This document shows, piece after piece, positions 12,242 through 23,559 of a DNA stretch of 64,000 bases. Position numbers and translations under genes: made by a program. Each line of letters begins with the position of its first letter. The stretch's first letter is position 1. Source of the DNA: Pseudeuparius sepicola (taxonomy: Eukaryota; Arthropoda; Insecta; Coleoptera; Anthribidae); assembly GCA_963920635.1 (NCBI GenBank), contig OY987298.1, positions 36,363,787-36,427,786 on the forward strand. The letters run 5' to 3'. Under the pieces are notes generated by a model. That model ran no database searches. It was not told the origin of the DNA and saw only the letters and a list, made by a program, of their open reading frames with translations.

Positions 12242-12322
12242 CAATGGTCGACAATGAAAATTTCATTGCTGGCCATTATCAAAGAAAATGGTACTGCGTA
12301 GTACCATTTTCTTTGCCAGTAT
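12242..12322. repeat. Hairpin interrupted by a second mini-hairpin
   Basis: The outer part is a CAATGGTCGACAATG hairpin related to 4804-4840. At its right end an inserted perfect hairpin occupies 12280-12315, with arms CAAAGAAAATGGTACT and AGTACCATTTTCTTTG around GCGT. The inner hairpin is flanked by CCATTAT (12273-12279) and CCAGTAT (12316-12322), a 7-bp repeat with one mismatch. The inner hairpin starts CAAAG and ends CTTTG, as do those at 34755 and 38487. Confidence 0.7.
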
Positions 12323-13640
12323 GACGCAGGAATCAAGATTCGTGTTATCTACTGGAGTAACTATTACAGTTATACAGGGCTGGCAACATATAGCTGATTG
12401 ACTTGCATATCAAAATTGACTCCTTACTAGCCGAGCTTAGTAGTAACTAGATAAGTCGGTAGTTTTTATTTCATGAAAGCAAATGTATCCAGAATCTCTT
12501 GCTAGCAAACACACATCATCATTGTCAATAATCCACCAACGAATTCAGTAAATTCTGAAACTGGGAATGACTCAGTATACTTGGTATTGGTACTTGACAC
12601 CTTTACTTTGGTCCTTTCCCATTTAATGGGAGTAGTTATAGTTAGCACTTATTTAGAATACCATACCTACCAACTTACATCTTTATCCAAAACATGGTTG
12701 TATAAGTAAAAGGGGGGGAAATTTAAGCCGGTTTCGATGTTTTCCTCCGTAAGTACATTGCAGCTATTTTCTATCCAAGACGCGAACCCCTATAATGCTG
12801 CAGGCAGCATAACAAATAAGTAGCTTCGTTTCTGATAATACACAATTTCAACGAAAACAAATCTGGAATTTCTAAAGTGAAACTCTAAAAGATCCAAGAA
12901 CCACTAGAGGTCATTAACACATTCACCTACATTTTATTGCGCAGCGACGGACAGTAGGGGTTTCGTTTCATATCAGATCCTTTTTTCCTCTTTCTACGAG
13001 CTGCTAGAATTTTCACCAACGCAAGGTTTTTTCAATGTATGGCCACACAGTAAACTTGATTGGTTGGTTAAATTTTCAGTCCCGGTTTCCCGAATTATTC
13101 TAATTATGTCATGTCTGGTATTTTTGTGGCATTTTGGGCTTCGTTAGTAATGTTTTCAAATGACTTGGCACTTCGACAAACTATATAGCCTCAGGAAATC
13201 AATAACTTGTCTGCTTTGGAGAAATTTAGTGATTCAATCAAAATTATTTCTGTGAGAGAAGGCATTTATTTCATTTTGACCGACAATACCACTAGAAATG
13301 CTGAAACTTTCAAGTAAGATTTTCCTGTTACTATAATCAGTGTATTACTGAGGGCCTCTAATTTGAAGCATTAAATAAATAAAGATTTAATTAATTCATC
13401 ATCTATTTAGGTAGGTAATAAAAGTTTTGGACATCCCATTTCTCTACGATCCGTGGGACTCAGGATCGAGCCGTGGATCCCGTGTTTTCTTTTAATGCGC
13501 AGGCGTGCGAAGAAGACAAATTTACAACGGGAAAATTTTACTTATTTACAATGATTGCTTATTTCGCCCGGTAACTGTTGTAAAACAGAAATCGATGAAA
13601 AAAGGAAAGTTGTCATAGGTCAGCGCACACGAAATAATAC
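12323..13640. other. No gene seen
   Basis: I see no coding frame with family resemblance, no transposon ends and no repeat shared with the rest of the window. Confidence 0.5.
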
Positions 13641-13705
13641 CATTGAGTAAAGGATATTATTCTATATAGGATATATATCCTTTACCGTTACGCCTTTACT
13701 CAATG
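13641..13705. mobile_element. Mini-hairpin element, CATTGAG family, 65 bp
   Basis: Begins CATTGAGTAAAGGATATTAT and ends GCCTTTACTCAATG; the centre holds a further partial palindrome (GGATATATATCC). It is flanked by identical 7-bp repeats, ATAATAC at 13634-13640 and 13706-13712. It is the longest copy of the family at 4852, 42179, 30245 and 15881. Confidence 0.75.
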
Positions 13706-13712
13706 ATAATAC

Positions 13713-14097
13713 TTAATGTTACTTCTACATAAAGTGTCTGGTATTGCAACAACTAAAAAAACTCTGCTTCTATTAGCAGTATAGATAACAGCGTTGATAG
13801 GCGCACTATAAGATTTTACTCTAAATGGTTAGAGTGGTTTTATCGACGGACGAGTTCAATTATTTCGCCGGAACATTCAGAAAAACTATTTAACACTTTG
13901 GGCTAGATATTCTGTGCTTATCAATTTAAGGATTAAGGTCTGTTCTGGTTCTGAATAATTTCTTTACTACAGACTATTAATTTCTGTTTACGTCCAACAC
14001 TGCCAACAGTTTTTGGCATTTGAGCAAAAACCCCTTTCGGTAGAATATTACAAATATCTCCAAAATATGTATAAAAAAATAATATAATGTACCTAAG
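13713..14097. other. No gene seen
   Basis: AT-rich, with no repeat or coding signal that I can support. Confidence 0.45.
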
Positions 14098-14540
14098 TTG
14101 TTTTTCTTGAAATCGACATTAAAAGCTCAGAAAATCGTCATTAAAAGCTCAGAAATCGGCACTGAAGTAGCCCCTTATTGTACGATTTTTTCAATAAGTA
14201 GGCTTTGGCGAGATGTTAACATCAGACGTCAGATGCGGAGCTATCGTCCGTCAAAAGTGACCAAATATTCAAAACCCGGCCACAAAAGGCCCATTTAACT
14301 TTTCGTACACGTTGAGAAATTGTTACCTATAGCAGCGCAATCCTTCAGTGTACATATTTTAGTAGGTTTAAATACGCTGCACAAGCAGTAGTTTGGTTTT
14401 TCTGTTCGTAGGCGCCATACGTCATTATACTTGACGTGGTTTATTTGCCTCGGCCAGAGGCCTCGGCAACTACATTCCACATGAGTCATAAAAAGTTGAA
14501 CTTCAGTGCCTTGGTACATAAATAACTATTTTTGGCATGG
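14098..14540 (-). repeat. GGCACTGAAG repeat family, copy 2 (inverted)
   Basis: This is the reverse complement of copy 3 (15310-15835). It holds the tail (TTGAAATCG, AAAAGCTCAG), the GACTTTTTC/CAATAAGTAGGC block, the GATTGCGCTGCTATAGGTAA block and the head ACTTCAGTGCCTTGGTACAT. The segment ATTAAAAGCTCAGAAA is duplicated in tandem near 14116-14157. It forms a large inverted pair with copy 3 around about 770 bp of unrelated DNA. No coding capacity is recognised. Confidence 0.8.
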
Positions 14541-15309
14541 TAGTTGTTCTTTTGGAAGATTTCTGAACGCGTGATATCTTAGCCTCAAGTGCCGATGTTG
14601 GAAACACGCTGTACAACTTTTTCCTAAAATTTTTAACTACAATATTGTAAAATACAAAAAAAAATGTTAAGTTTATATTTTTTAGTGAATTACTACATAA
14701 ACAATTCCAATATTTTCGGGACAATACTATTTAAAAAACTGAAGAGAAATCAATTTTATTATATATGTATAATTTTATTTGTTTAAAAATGATTAAATCG
14801 ATAATTAATTTGCTAACGGTGCAAATTGCGTGGTACAAAAAGAATATTAATTTTCATTCACCATCCCATAGAATCTCCAGCCTAAATAACCAAGAAAAAT
14901 GGTGGTATGATTGCTACATGCTAGGAACCTGAATTAAATAATTTTAATTTCAATGCATCGATCGATGGGAACTGTTATTAACAATTGAATTATTGATAAT
15001 TGACTCACGTCAATAGAGATAATAATAGAGAAGGCACTAATAAAAGTTATTCCGGTCACGAAATATGTTCTGTAATGCTGTCATGATTATGAATGAAGTG
15101 GTAACTTTAGTTGATAATAAGGCAAATTTAGAGAATACAACGTACAGGTGATTTTATGTATAGTAGTCTAGCAATATTATACAAATTAAATGATATCACC
15201 TAAATCGATTCGAAGGAGTTTTTAAATCCCATAAAATTGATTATATTGATATAATGTTGATATTAAAGACGGGTTGTCCTGGTTGTCAGTGGCGTTCCGT
15301 ATGTATAGT
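14541..15309. other. Spacer between inverted repeat copies
   Basis: This interval separates the inverted GGCACTGAAG copies. I see no gene, TIR or shared repeat in it. Confidence 0.5.
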
Positions 15310-15835
15310 GGAAAATAGTTATTTATGTACCAAGGCACTGAAGTTCAACTTTTTATGACTCATGTGGAAGTTAGTTGCCGAGGCCTCGGGCCGAGGAATG
15401 GATTATATTTTTTTTGAAATCGAAAAAAAATGTTTTAATAGGCAAGAAAATTATAATAATCACCCGTCCATGAACCGGCTGCGCGCGGCGTTGCTTGACT
15501 TTGACGATCGCTCTACCTATAGATCAGGTATAATGACTTACGGCGCCCTCGAACAGAAAAACCAAACTGCTGCTTGTTGTGCAGCCTTCATAATAAATTT
15601 ATTGATATTCAAACCTACTAAAATATGTATACTGATAGATTGCGCTGCTATAGGTAACAATTTCGCAATGTGTACTTTTGACGGGCGACGGCTCCGCGTC
15701 TGACGTTTGATGTTTACATCTCGCTAAGGCCTACTTATTGAAAAAGTCGTACAATAATGGATTACTTCAGTGCCGATTTCTGAGCTTTTAATGATTTTAG
15801 GACACTTTACTGCCGATTTCAAGAAAATAATATTG
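15310..15835 (+). repeat. GGCACTGAAG repeat family, copy 3 (most complete)
   Basis: The head TAGTTATTTATGTACCAAGG is followed by CACTGAAGTTCAACTTTTTA, a GCCGAGGCCTCGG palindrome, the CGCGCGGCGTTGCTTGACTT block and the GATTGCGCTGCTATAGGTAA block. It then has GACGGGCGACGGCTCCGCG and the end ACTTCAGTGCCGATTT. The internal ends GGCACTGAAGT (15335) and ACTTCAGTGCC (about 15764-15774) are inverted repeats, as in a MITE, although homology continues outside them on both sides. No protein is recognised. Confidence 0.75.
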
Positions 15836-15880
15836 TGCTATAATATTAAGCTATTTATTTTTTGACACTCTAAATACTGC

Positions 15881-15906
15881 CGTTGAGGTTATTCCTTCAC
15901 TCAACG
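15881..15906. mobile_element. Mini-hairpin element, CATTGAG-related, 26 bp
   Basis: CGTTGAGGTTATTCCTTCAC followed by TCAACG resembles the reverse orientation of the 42179 copy. Its flanks are ATACTGC (15874-15880) and ATACTAC (15907-15913), a 7-bp repeat with one mismatch. Confidence 0.6.
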
Positions 15907-15913
15907 ATACTAC

Positions 15914-18230
15914 TTAGTATCATAGAGACTAGTTTAGATTATTTTTCCTATAAACATACTCAGGGTTATTGGTAATTCGATACATTCCTTTGGATATGTG
16001 ATAAGGGAGGAGGTAATGATTAAATGTAATCCTAATATTCAAAACTCAATAGTTTCTGAGATATTTAAATTTTTCTTAGTAGACAAAAAAATCTACAGAA
16101 CTTTTTTTAAACTTTTCAAATGGATTACTTGCCCAACACTATGGTCTTATGTTTGGAATGAAAAAAGTTCGGAAACATTTAGATCCATAGGGAAATTCTA
16201 AATAAAAATTTGTCAAAAATATTTAAGACTCAATGTACAGCACGTGTGTGGTGATTCAACATTTTGACCCATAAAATGGCTTTTTTCGATCTGTAGCGAG
16301 CAATACGCATAATTTAAAACTTTTGGTCAATACAAATTTTAATCTAAGTAATTAATCACATTTTGAGACAAAAATTATTTAAAAATATTTATCACAATGG
16401 CCGTCATTAGCATTTGCACAAAAAGCCTAATTACGGCCATATTTTTGGTAGAGTTTAGCGTATATTTTCTGTGGGCACAATGTTATTAAGGAAAGTTGTT
16501 CATAATCAATATCTGAGTGGGTATGTAAAATTCCCAAAACCTATACCTACTTTGATTTTCTTCTGCTAAAAAATTTAAAACGCGCAGAAGTGATTTTTTT
16601 TTAAAGTAAAGAATAGTTTTTTTCTTAGAATTGATTGGGGAATTTAGTGAAGGCAAAAAAGATTACTTTTCCAATGGCTTATAATTTTTTTTAATATAAA
16701 ATATTATGATTGACCCTCCTCCTCCGGCATTGGTGGAAGCAGACAGGCTAAATTATTTTTAATTTATAGTATTTAATGTGGGTCTAAACTGTACCAAATA
16801 TGTTAGTCTTAGCTGTCTTTAGGAAAAATAAAAGAAAACTTGAAAACAAAATTGAACTTTGACACCCTGTCTAAATTACTATGAAGCACATTTTTTTTAC
16901 TTTGAGTCTTACATATAACGAGCAAATTTTTTAGTTAATTTTTCAGAAAAAATCAAATTTGCCATGAAACCATGTCACATATGAAAAATTACCAAGAGGA
17001 CAATTTTGTTTACAATTAAAATAGGTATACATAAAAAATCAATTCATTTTATTACTATACAAGATAAATCATTTTTTTCTAAAAACAATTATATTAATTA
17101 TCCACTCTACGCCACTGTTTTTTCAATATGTTTGATATTGACAGGTTTCATGGCAACCCATGCCGTTATAACGGGTACCAAATATGACTTAAATATCTCA
17201 ACTAGTTTGGTAAATCAATAAAGTGCTCACAATTTTTAAAACTGTGACACCCTGTAACTTTTTTAAAAGGCCTTAGAAATATACACTTTATACGAGAAAG
17301 TGCGGTTATTTTTCAATATCTACTTGTACCGTTTAGTCCTTTACAAGTGAACCAAATTGTATATATTAAAATACCAAAATTACCCCACACCTGACACCAG
17401 AATTTTACTTTTCTTCTTTTTATTTAGCCTATTCTTGAAAAATTGTTTTGTTTTCATAGTTCCATCCAAGTATAAGGACATTCACTTATTGAAAATGTTT
17501 TCTTCTTACATCCAGAATAATACCCTTCCTCTTTTTGAAACTGCAAAGACACAATGAGTTTTCTATATAATTTAATTTTTAAAAAGAGGTTTTAAACACT
17601 TTTTTAGAAACACTTCTGACGTCACTAATTTTTTAGAAAAAAACATTTCGAATTATGAAACTTAAATCACGATAATTTGTTTAGAGAATCCTTTGAATTG
17701 AAGATCTTTTTAAATGTAACTCAAGGCAAGCTTGTTTTATTGAAATATCTTCGAAAGTAGTGCCATACTAATAATGCTACAGTATTTTATCATTGCTGAC
17801 TTCTCTTCTTATTATTTTTCCTATTCTAACGGAGACAGCATCTTCATTCTTCCGTAACTAATATTCTTTCTAATCTTGCAAAGGTTTTGTTGTCAAGAAC
17901 ATGTCGATCGAGATATCTTTGTCGATACAACTGCAAAGCTCTACTTGAATTTTTCTGGGATTTGCCGTAAACCAACAGCATATCAACTTTTAGACATTAC
18001 TGTAGGTATTCACTTAAATTTAAAGCAACTAAACACGTCTGGTAATATCTACCGATATAAAACAATTCCAACCGTCACTGTTTTCCATGGAGCACTTGAT
18101 CGAGCCTAGTATAACTCAATTTTCGAAAACAGAGAGAAAATTTCTTTAATAAAGTTAGAAGTAACAATTCCGCAATGAAGTTGAAAAATTGAATGATACG
18201 TTATTGGTCGAGTTTTGAATATCTGAATAT
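15914..18230. other. No gene seen; lone transposon ends
   Basis: AT-rich, without a supportable coding frame. Two lone ends reading TGACACCCTG in the same orientation occur near 16859-16868 and 17246-17255, with no matching left ends. A TACGCCACTG hAT-type end lies near 17107. Confidence 0.5.
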
Positions 18231-18239
18231 CCCGTTTGA

Positions 18240-18600
18240 CGGGCGATTGGCCCGTCTGACGTTTGGTCCTCAAATCTCGCCCAGGCTAAATTACAGAAAA
18301 AATCGTGGAAAAGCGACAAACTATCTGCGTTCGCGCCAATCAATCGTCGGCATGCATCGGCGGCGGCAGGTAAACAGCGGCACGTGCTGCTGCACCGGCG
18401 GCGTGCGTCTTGGCGCGTCCGTGACGTCAACGGGGGAGTGGTTGCGGGGGGGGGGGGAGGCGCCGCCGCCGGTATGGATCCCGCGGCGCTTCCGCATCTG
18501 GACGGGAACGGCGCGGCGGCGGCGGCGGCGGAGCCCCCCTGGGTGGATAGGTATAACAGGGGGGTGAGCGAGGGTGACGTCAGATTGACGTATGACAGCC
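18240..18600 (+). promoter_or_regulatory. CpG island, probable promoter
   Basis: A sharp rise in G+C and CpG density stands out from AT-rich flanks. It contains a CCAAT box (18336-18340), two CRE-type TGACGTCA sites (18422-18429 and 18575-18582) and a G-run near 18447-18458. The island surrounds a plausible start codon at 18474, so I read it as the promoter and 5' end of a plus-strand gene. Orientation rests on that exon call. Confidence 0.55.
18474..18563 (+). CDS. Possible first coding exon, unknown gene
   Basis: ATG at 18474 opens a frame reading MDPAALPHLDGNG, a run of six alanines, then EPPWVDRYN. GC-rich first exons with Ala or Pro runs are common in insect regulatory genes. Two donors are possible: AG/GTATAA at 18550/18551 (phase 2) or GGG/GTGAGC at 18563/18564 (phase 0); I used the second for the end. 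I do not recognise the protein and see no downstream exon in the window. The minus-strand frame over the same bases is also open because of base composition, so coding on this strand is not certain. Confidence 0.35.
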
Positions 18601-19151
18601 ATACGGGATTCTCTGGAATAAAGATAAAATTTTATGTCGAAGGAACTTGTCAAACTTATAGAAAAAAAATGCAAAATAAAGTTTCTTCCAACGTTGACTG
18701 ACGTAGGTATTAATTTAATAAAGACTGCGGTCACGTCTGACACTTTTTTGACTATAGCTTTCCGGAGCCAAAACACATTGTTAGCCATTAGCGCCATCTA
18801 TTCGGCAGGATATGAAGCTATATAGCCGTGGGAAGTCTTTAGAAATACGCCGGTCAACGCTTTCAGTCCTTTGAAGGTGATTAAAAAAACTGACTTTTAT
18901 TTAATTAATACCTAAAATCCTAAAATCCGGCAATTTTCATCAGGCAGCTGAAATTTGTTGCGAGACTCTGTTCACAAGAAAATTAATAATTCTGCCCGTG
19001 TGAGACTCGTCTGTGGTACTTTTTGATGCGATGGAAGTTTAGGAGTTTTCGTAAATAGTTTGTAATTTTTTAATGATTTGTCCCATGCCACGGTAAGAAC
19101 TCTATTGGATTCAATCGACTTCCTGAACAAGAAATTGTATAGGTATATAAA
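18600..19151. other. No gene or repeat seen
   Basis: If the exon above is real, this is intron. Nothing else is recognised. Confidence 0.4.
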
Positions 19152-20154
19152 GGAGACCGGCGCTGGTTGGGCATAGGGGCAGGTTGAGACAAGGACTGGA
19201 CTATCTTAGCCACCCGTGGAGATGGCAGTGCGCCGCATACTATGCGTGGAGTCTGTCATTGGTAGCGTTAGCGGTGGGATGCAAAGAGAAGTGTATCGGT
19301 TGAGATTCCTGAGTGTTATTGGTCATAATTCATACTAAAAGTAGGCAAGTAATTTTTGAGAATATCCATATCTTAGTGTATTTTCTTGTGCATGCATTGG
19401 TTCATTTCTGCTGAACCCTGGTCACTGGCAGTATTTATATCTTTTCCAGTGTATATTAGTGTATAGAAATATTTCCTAACCTCAAAAACTATAACGGTAG
19501 AAAGTAAAAAAGAAACAAAACCGTTATGGGGTTGGTTGATACATTAATGCCGGGGCAGGTTGTTACGCTGTACTAATTCAGTGCCGAAGCTGCAGGAACT
19601 GGTCGCACGAAAAATGCATCGAACCGGATCTTTTTTACATAATATGTCACAATTATTGTGAAAGCGATGGTTCTTCTTCCAATTAAAAAATATTAAAATC
19701 TCCTCTATCATCGTTATTATTTTATTAACGTATGTACATACATGCGTTGAAGAAATATTTATATTTTTCGTTTTTTTAGGGGTATAGTTTTAATCAGTAT
19801 TCATTTTTGTTTTAAAATATATAAAATAGCTGAAATTATAATAATATATGTTTATTTAAGTAAATACATGCATTTTCTTTGTATGTTTATTTGCATTTCT
19901 TTACCGGTCGGTGTACCAACCTTCCTCAAACATTGTACCAATCTACCCCATATATGGGACAGGTTGGTACGCTTGACAAGTGACATTTCTGTTGAAATTT
20001 TATAAGCAGTTTTTTATTTTGGAAATCCTTTTAGGCGACCATATATAAACGAGAAATGCAGCTTCCATGGGCACTCATTAATTTTTGCTTATCTTTATTT
20101 TTATTGGTGTGGCAGCCTTTTAAGGAAAAAATGTACTAACCAGCCCCGGTCTCC
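19152..20154. mobile_element. TIR element with subterminal repeats (~1.0 kb)
   Basis: The ends are inverted: GGAGACCGGCGCTGGTTGG on the left, and on the opposite strand at the right GGAGACCGGGGCTGGTTAG. Subterminal copies of a GGCAGGTTG-type motif occur near 19179 and 19553, and a related GGACAGGTTGGTACGC near 19968. Inverted versions (GTACCAAC, GTACCAATC) lie near 19912-19945. Such subterminal repeats are usual for transposase binding in cut-and-paste elements. No transposase frame is visible and no target duplication is clear, so the superfamily is left open. Confidence 0.6.
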
Positions 20155-20398
20155 CCTACACTATTTAGGAATATGTCTGGTTTCGGAAAGGTACTTACAT
20201 CCAGACGCACCTATGGTCCATAATGTACCTACCTACCACATTATTTGACAGTAAAGTCGCGAAGAGAAAGGATTGAATTGAATATCGATAATTTATTATT
20301 CTGGTGTTCAAAGGGGAATTTTTTCTTATAAAATATTTGTTTACAGACCTTAATGTTCTAGATATCTACCTACAGAAAGTTGAGACTGTCACATAGTA

Positions 20399-20972
20399 CA
20401 GGGTTATTCACTGAGAATTGACCCCCCACCTAACCTTTTTGTTTTTTAAGATAAAAGGGTGATTCAAAAAACAAAATCAATGGTTCGGCGAATACTTTTT
20501 TATGCCATGACCGTTTAGTATACAGGGTGTTCCAAAAAAGTAGGACCAATGGCAACTTATTTTTTTAAAATATAGTGAAACTCCAAAATGTTTAGGAGCT
20601 TTTACGATTTTCCTAAAATTCTTTATTTCGAGAATATAATCAGTAAAATTTGAAAAGGCTCCCAAACATTTTCGTTATTACATTGATCGTCTATCTTTAT
20701 CACGAGATCCACAAATTCGACTAAATAAATTTAGTATAAAATTTGAATACGGAATTTTTCAAAAACGGAAAAAGATAATGCCACATAGTTTAATAATAAA
20801 CAGGGTGTTCCATTTAAAAAAATTAAGTTGCCATTGGTCCTACTTTTTTTGGTACACTAAACGGTCATGGCATAAAAAAGTATTCGCCGAACGATTGATT
20901 TTGTTTTTTGAATCACCCTTTTATCTTAAAAAACAAAAAAGTTAGGGGGTCAATTCTCAGTGAATAACCCTG
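20399..20972. mobile_element. MITE with nested inverted repeats (574 bp)
   Basis: Ends CAGGGTTATTCACTGAGAAT on both strands, flanked by TA (20397-20398 and 20973-20974). The arms are about 165 bp, and each contains a second internal end (CAGGGTGTTCCA, about 20523, and its counterpart about 20801) followed by shared sequence with TTGCCATTGGTCCTACTTTT. The interior is related to 5680-5870. It has no coding capacity; the TA duplication and CAGGG ends suggest a Tc1/mariner-mobilised element. Confidence 0.85.
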
Positions 20973-21972
20973 TATGTACATAGTGGTAGTAGATGAGACG
21001 AATAAAAAAATGTTTTAAAACACTGACGTCCAATTTACTTACATTTTATGTACAGTTCTTACCTGTTAAATATTTTCTGACGTCAATAATTATTGAATTA
21101 AATATTCTCTTTTATGAAAACAAGTTAACCATTTTGGCAATGTTTTCCATTAATTGATTTTTCTTAACTTAACGCCTAACAATAATTTAGGAAAATAAAT
21201 AGACACAAATAAAAATGTTTTTTTTGTGAAACATTATACGTCGGTATTTTTTTGCAGGTACTTAACGTCAATTTTTTAAATATACAGTGTCTTCCAAAAA
21301 GTTCGCACCACAGGGGGGAAATTTTTAATTAATGTTTTATTTTGAAATTTAATTGTGAGGTTACCTTTTGCTTGAAAAAAGATGAAAAATGATCAAACGT
21401 GGTCACGTGACCTTCTTTATCTGTCAAAAATGACATTTAAAACATATATCGATAAAAATGGGTTTATTTGTTAAAATATGATTTAGTTTTTTTTGGCAAT
21501 TTTCAATGTTTATGGAATTTCTGAAAATTTTAAAAACTTGTAACTTCGTAAAAACTATTTTATGTCACTAGCCTTCTCATTTTATTAACTTTTTGTTATT
21601 AATTACCGATAGGAATAGGTATTTTTCAAAAGAAAATTATATTAACTCTTTAAAAGTTTATGTACTGTCTAGCATTTAGGGTATAAATTTAGTTGCATTT
21701 TATGTTTTCCAGTTCTAAATTGATGCCAAAACAATTATAAATTAAAATGTCATCAAACTATTTGACGTATCTAAGCAAAACTCTTGACTTTTATGGAACA
21801 AAAAATTATTACCTTTAAGTTTAATTTCACATTAATCGATATTGACGAGTAGACCATGGAGAGGAATGAAGCAATTGTTTTTATTTGACAGTATAATACT
21901 CATGAAACGAATAAAGGTAAAAATGTTGACTGTATATATACAAGAGAAAATTAATTTTTATATGTAGAGAAA

Positions 21973-22190
21973 ATGACATATCGACAAGTTGCTGAAATTT
22001 TTAATCGACATCCGGCAAAAAATGTACATAAATTGACTATGAGTAGAATTAGTAAAATTTAAAAATACAGTTTTAAATAATTCTAAAAAAACGTCACAAC
22101 CCATGGAGAAATACTGAAGAAGTGCGACATAATATTTGTTTAGACGTAACACAACATGAAGAATCCAGTATTTCCCAAATTAGCGGAAGA
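21973..22190 (+). pseudogene. Transposase N-terminus (HTH) relic, left arm
   Basis: From ATG 21973 the frame reads MTYRQVAEIFNRHP...SRISKI before a stop. This matches the helix-turn-helix start of insect mariner-type transposases (REVAELFN..P, S-V-x-R-I). Further pieces, such as DVTQHEESSISQISGRINI, are readable in another frame at about 22140-22195. The sequence then turns into its own inverted copy, so no catalytic domain follows. Non-functional. Confidence 0.7.
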
Positions 22191-22194
22191 ATAA

Positions 22195-22450
22195 ACATTA
22201 TGTCGCACTTCTTCAGTATTTTTCCAAGGATTGTGAGTTTTTTTTAAGTACTTAAAACTGAACCTGTACTATTAAATTTTACTAAAATTCTACTCATAGT
22301 CGAGTTATGTAGATACATTTTTTCGGGATGTCGGATGTCGTGCATTAAAAATTTCCCCAACTTGCCAATATAACATATTTTCTCCGCATATTAAAACAAA
22401 TTTTTTTCGTATACAGTCAATATTTTTATCATTCTCCGTTCCAAGATTAT
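22195..22450 (-). pseudogene. Transposase N-terminus relic, right arm (inverted copy)
   Basis: Read on the minus strand this repeats the left-arm sequence, including GTCGCACTTCTTCAGTATTT (plus-strand reading), the SRI-like segment and the start region, with more substitutions. It is the second half of the palindromic interior of the 21285-23102 element and is non-functional. Confidence 0.65.
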
Positions 22451-23104
22451 TAAACTGTCAAATAAAAATATAGTTGCTTCAATTGCCTCCATAGCCTACT
22501 CATTAATATCGATTAATGTGAAATTAAACTGAAAGGTAATAATAATTCTTTGTTCCATAAAAGTCAAGAATTTTGCTTAGATACCTACGTAAAATAGTTT
22601 GATGTTATTTTAATTTATTATATTATTTTGTCATCAATTACCAATTTTAAAGCGTTAATAGATAGCATTTATTTTCTTTCGAAAAATACCTATTCTTATA
22701 GGTAATTAATAATAAAAACTTAATAGAATGAGAAAGCTAGTGATATAAAATAGATATTACAAAATTAAAATTTTTTAAAATTTTCAGAAATTTCATAAAT
22801 ATTAAAAATTGGCAAAAAAGTAAATCTTTTATTAGATTATTCAAATTTGGTACACTTACATAAAATTGAAAAAGAAACAACTTTTTCAAGTAAAACTTGT
22901 TCATATTTTAACAAATCAACCCATTTTTGTCGATATATTTTTTAAATGTCATTTTTGACAGATAAAGAAAGTCACGTGACCACGTTTGAGGGGGTCTTTT
23001 TCATATTTTTTCAAGCAAAAGGTAACCTCAAAATTAAATTTCCAAATAAAACATTAATCAAAAATTCCCCCCCTATATGGTGCGAAGTTTTTGAGGACAC
23101 TGTA

Positions 23105-23346
23105 TGTACTTATTTATAGTCATAGTCAAACGGACTATTTCATTGTAATTCTAAGCAGTGGCAATTACTCAATATCTAAAAATTGGCGATATTCCAAAAT
23201 TTCCCTAAAGTTAACGATTGGACATGAACACTATTGTCATTTGAAGGATAGGTAATAATCGCTTATACTGACTATTGACTAATTAATATAGTACCTATAG
23301 GTATCTACTATCTACCTAGTAGCGTGCATTGGCAGGAGCAACTAAT
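23105..23346. other. Spacer downstream of the small ORF
   Basis: Sequence between the foldback element and the end of the minus-strand 54-codon ORF. No polyadenylation signal was identified with confidence, and no repeat is seen. Confidence 0.4.
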
Positions 23347-23511
23347 TTAGAGGAAATTCTCTTTTAGCCTAATAACTTCATCCAAATATTTCCCGACCAA
23401 CACGAAATACCTATCGATCTGTTTGCAGCGTTTTTTCAGCGCCCTGTCGATAATAGACGACACGTTTTTCCTCACGGCAGTCCGCCTCACAAAATCTGCC
23501 TCCGAATCCAT
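23347..23511 (-). CDS. Small ORF, 54 aa, unknown protein
   Basis: An uninterrupted frame runs from ATG (23511-23509) to TAA (23349-23347). The start context GTGCGATGG is good. The peptide begins MDSEADFVRRTAVRKNV and ends DEVIRLKENFL. It is rich in Arg, Lys, Asp and Glu and looks helical and amphipathic, with no signal peptide or membrane segment. It sits at the edge of the CpG island at 23560-24330 and diverges from the plus-strand exon at 24174, a typical bidirectional-promoter layout. It could be a small complete protein, or a first exon (an internal AG/GTATTT lies after codon 37). I do not recognise the family. Confidence 0.4.
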   Translation of the reverse strand: MDSEADFVRRTAVRKNVSSIIDRALKKRCKQIDRYFVLVGKYLDEVIRLKENFL

Positions 23512-23559
23512 CGCACATTCTCCCCAGAAACGCAGAAACCCATTAAAACGGGGCGCTAA

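Larger units (their letters stand above)
21285..23102. mobile_element. Foldback element F1, copy 2, with doubled transposase start (1.82 kb)
   Basis: The ends read CAGTGTCTTCCAAAAAGTTC (left) and, on the opposite strand, CAGTGTCCTCAAAAACTTCG (right), with perfect TA duplications at 21283-21284 and 23103-23104. The arms are long inverted copies. Unlike copy 1 (10196-11588), the centre keeps about 550 bp in which the start of a mariner-type transposase gene is present twice, head to head (21973-22190 on plus, about 22195-22450 on minus). The element is thus an inverted duplication of one transposon end. Confidence 0.88.

Noticed and set aside
18321..18797. 158-codon minus-strand frame across the 18.3-kb island
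   Set aside because: Low-complexity Arg/Pro-rich composition from GC-rich DNA, extending into non-coding AT-rich sequence. The plus-strand exon reading is better supported by start context and donors.
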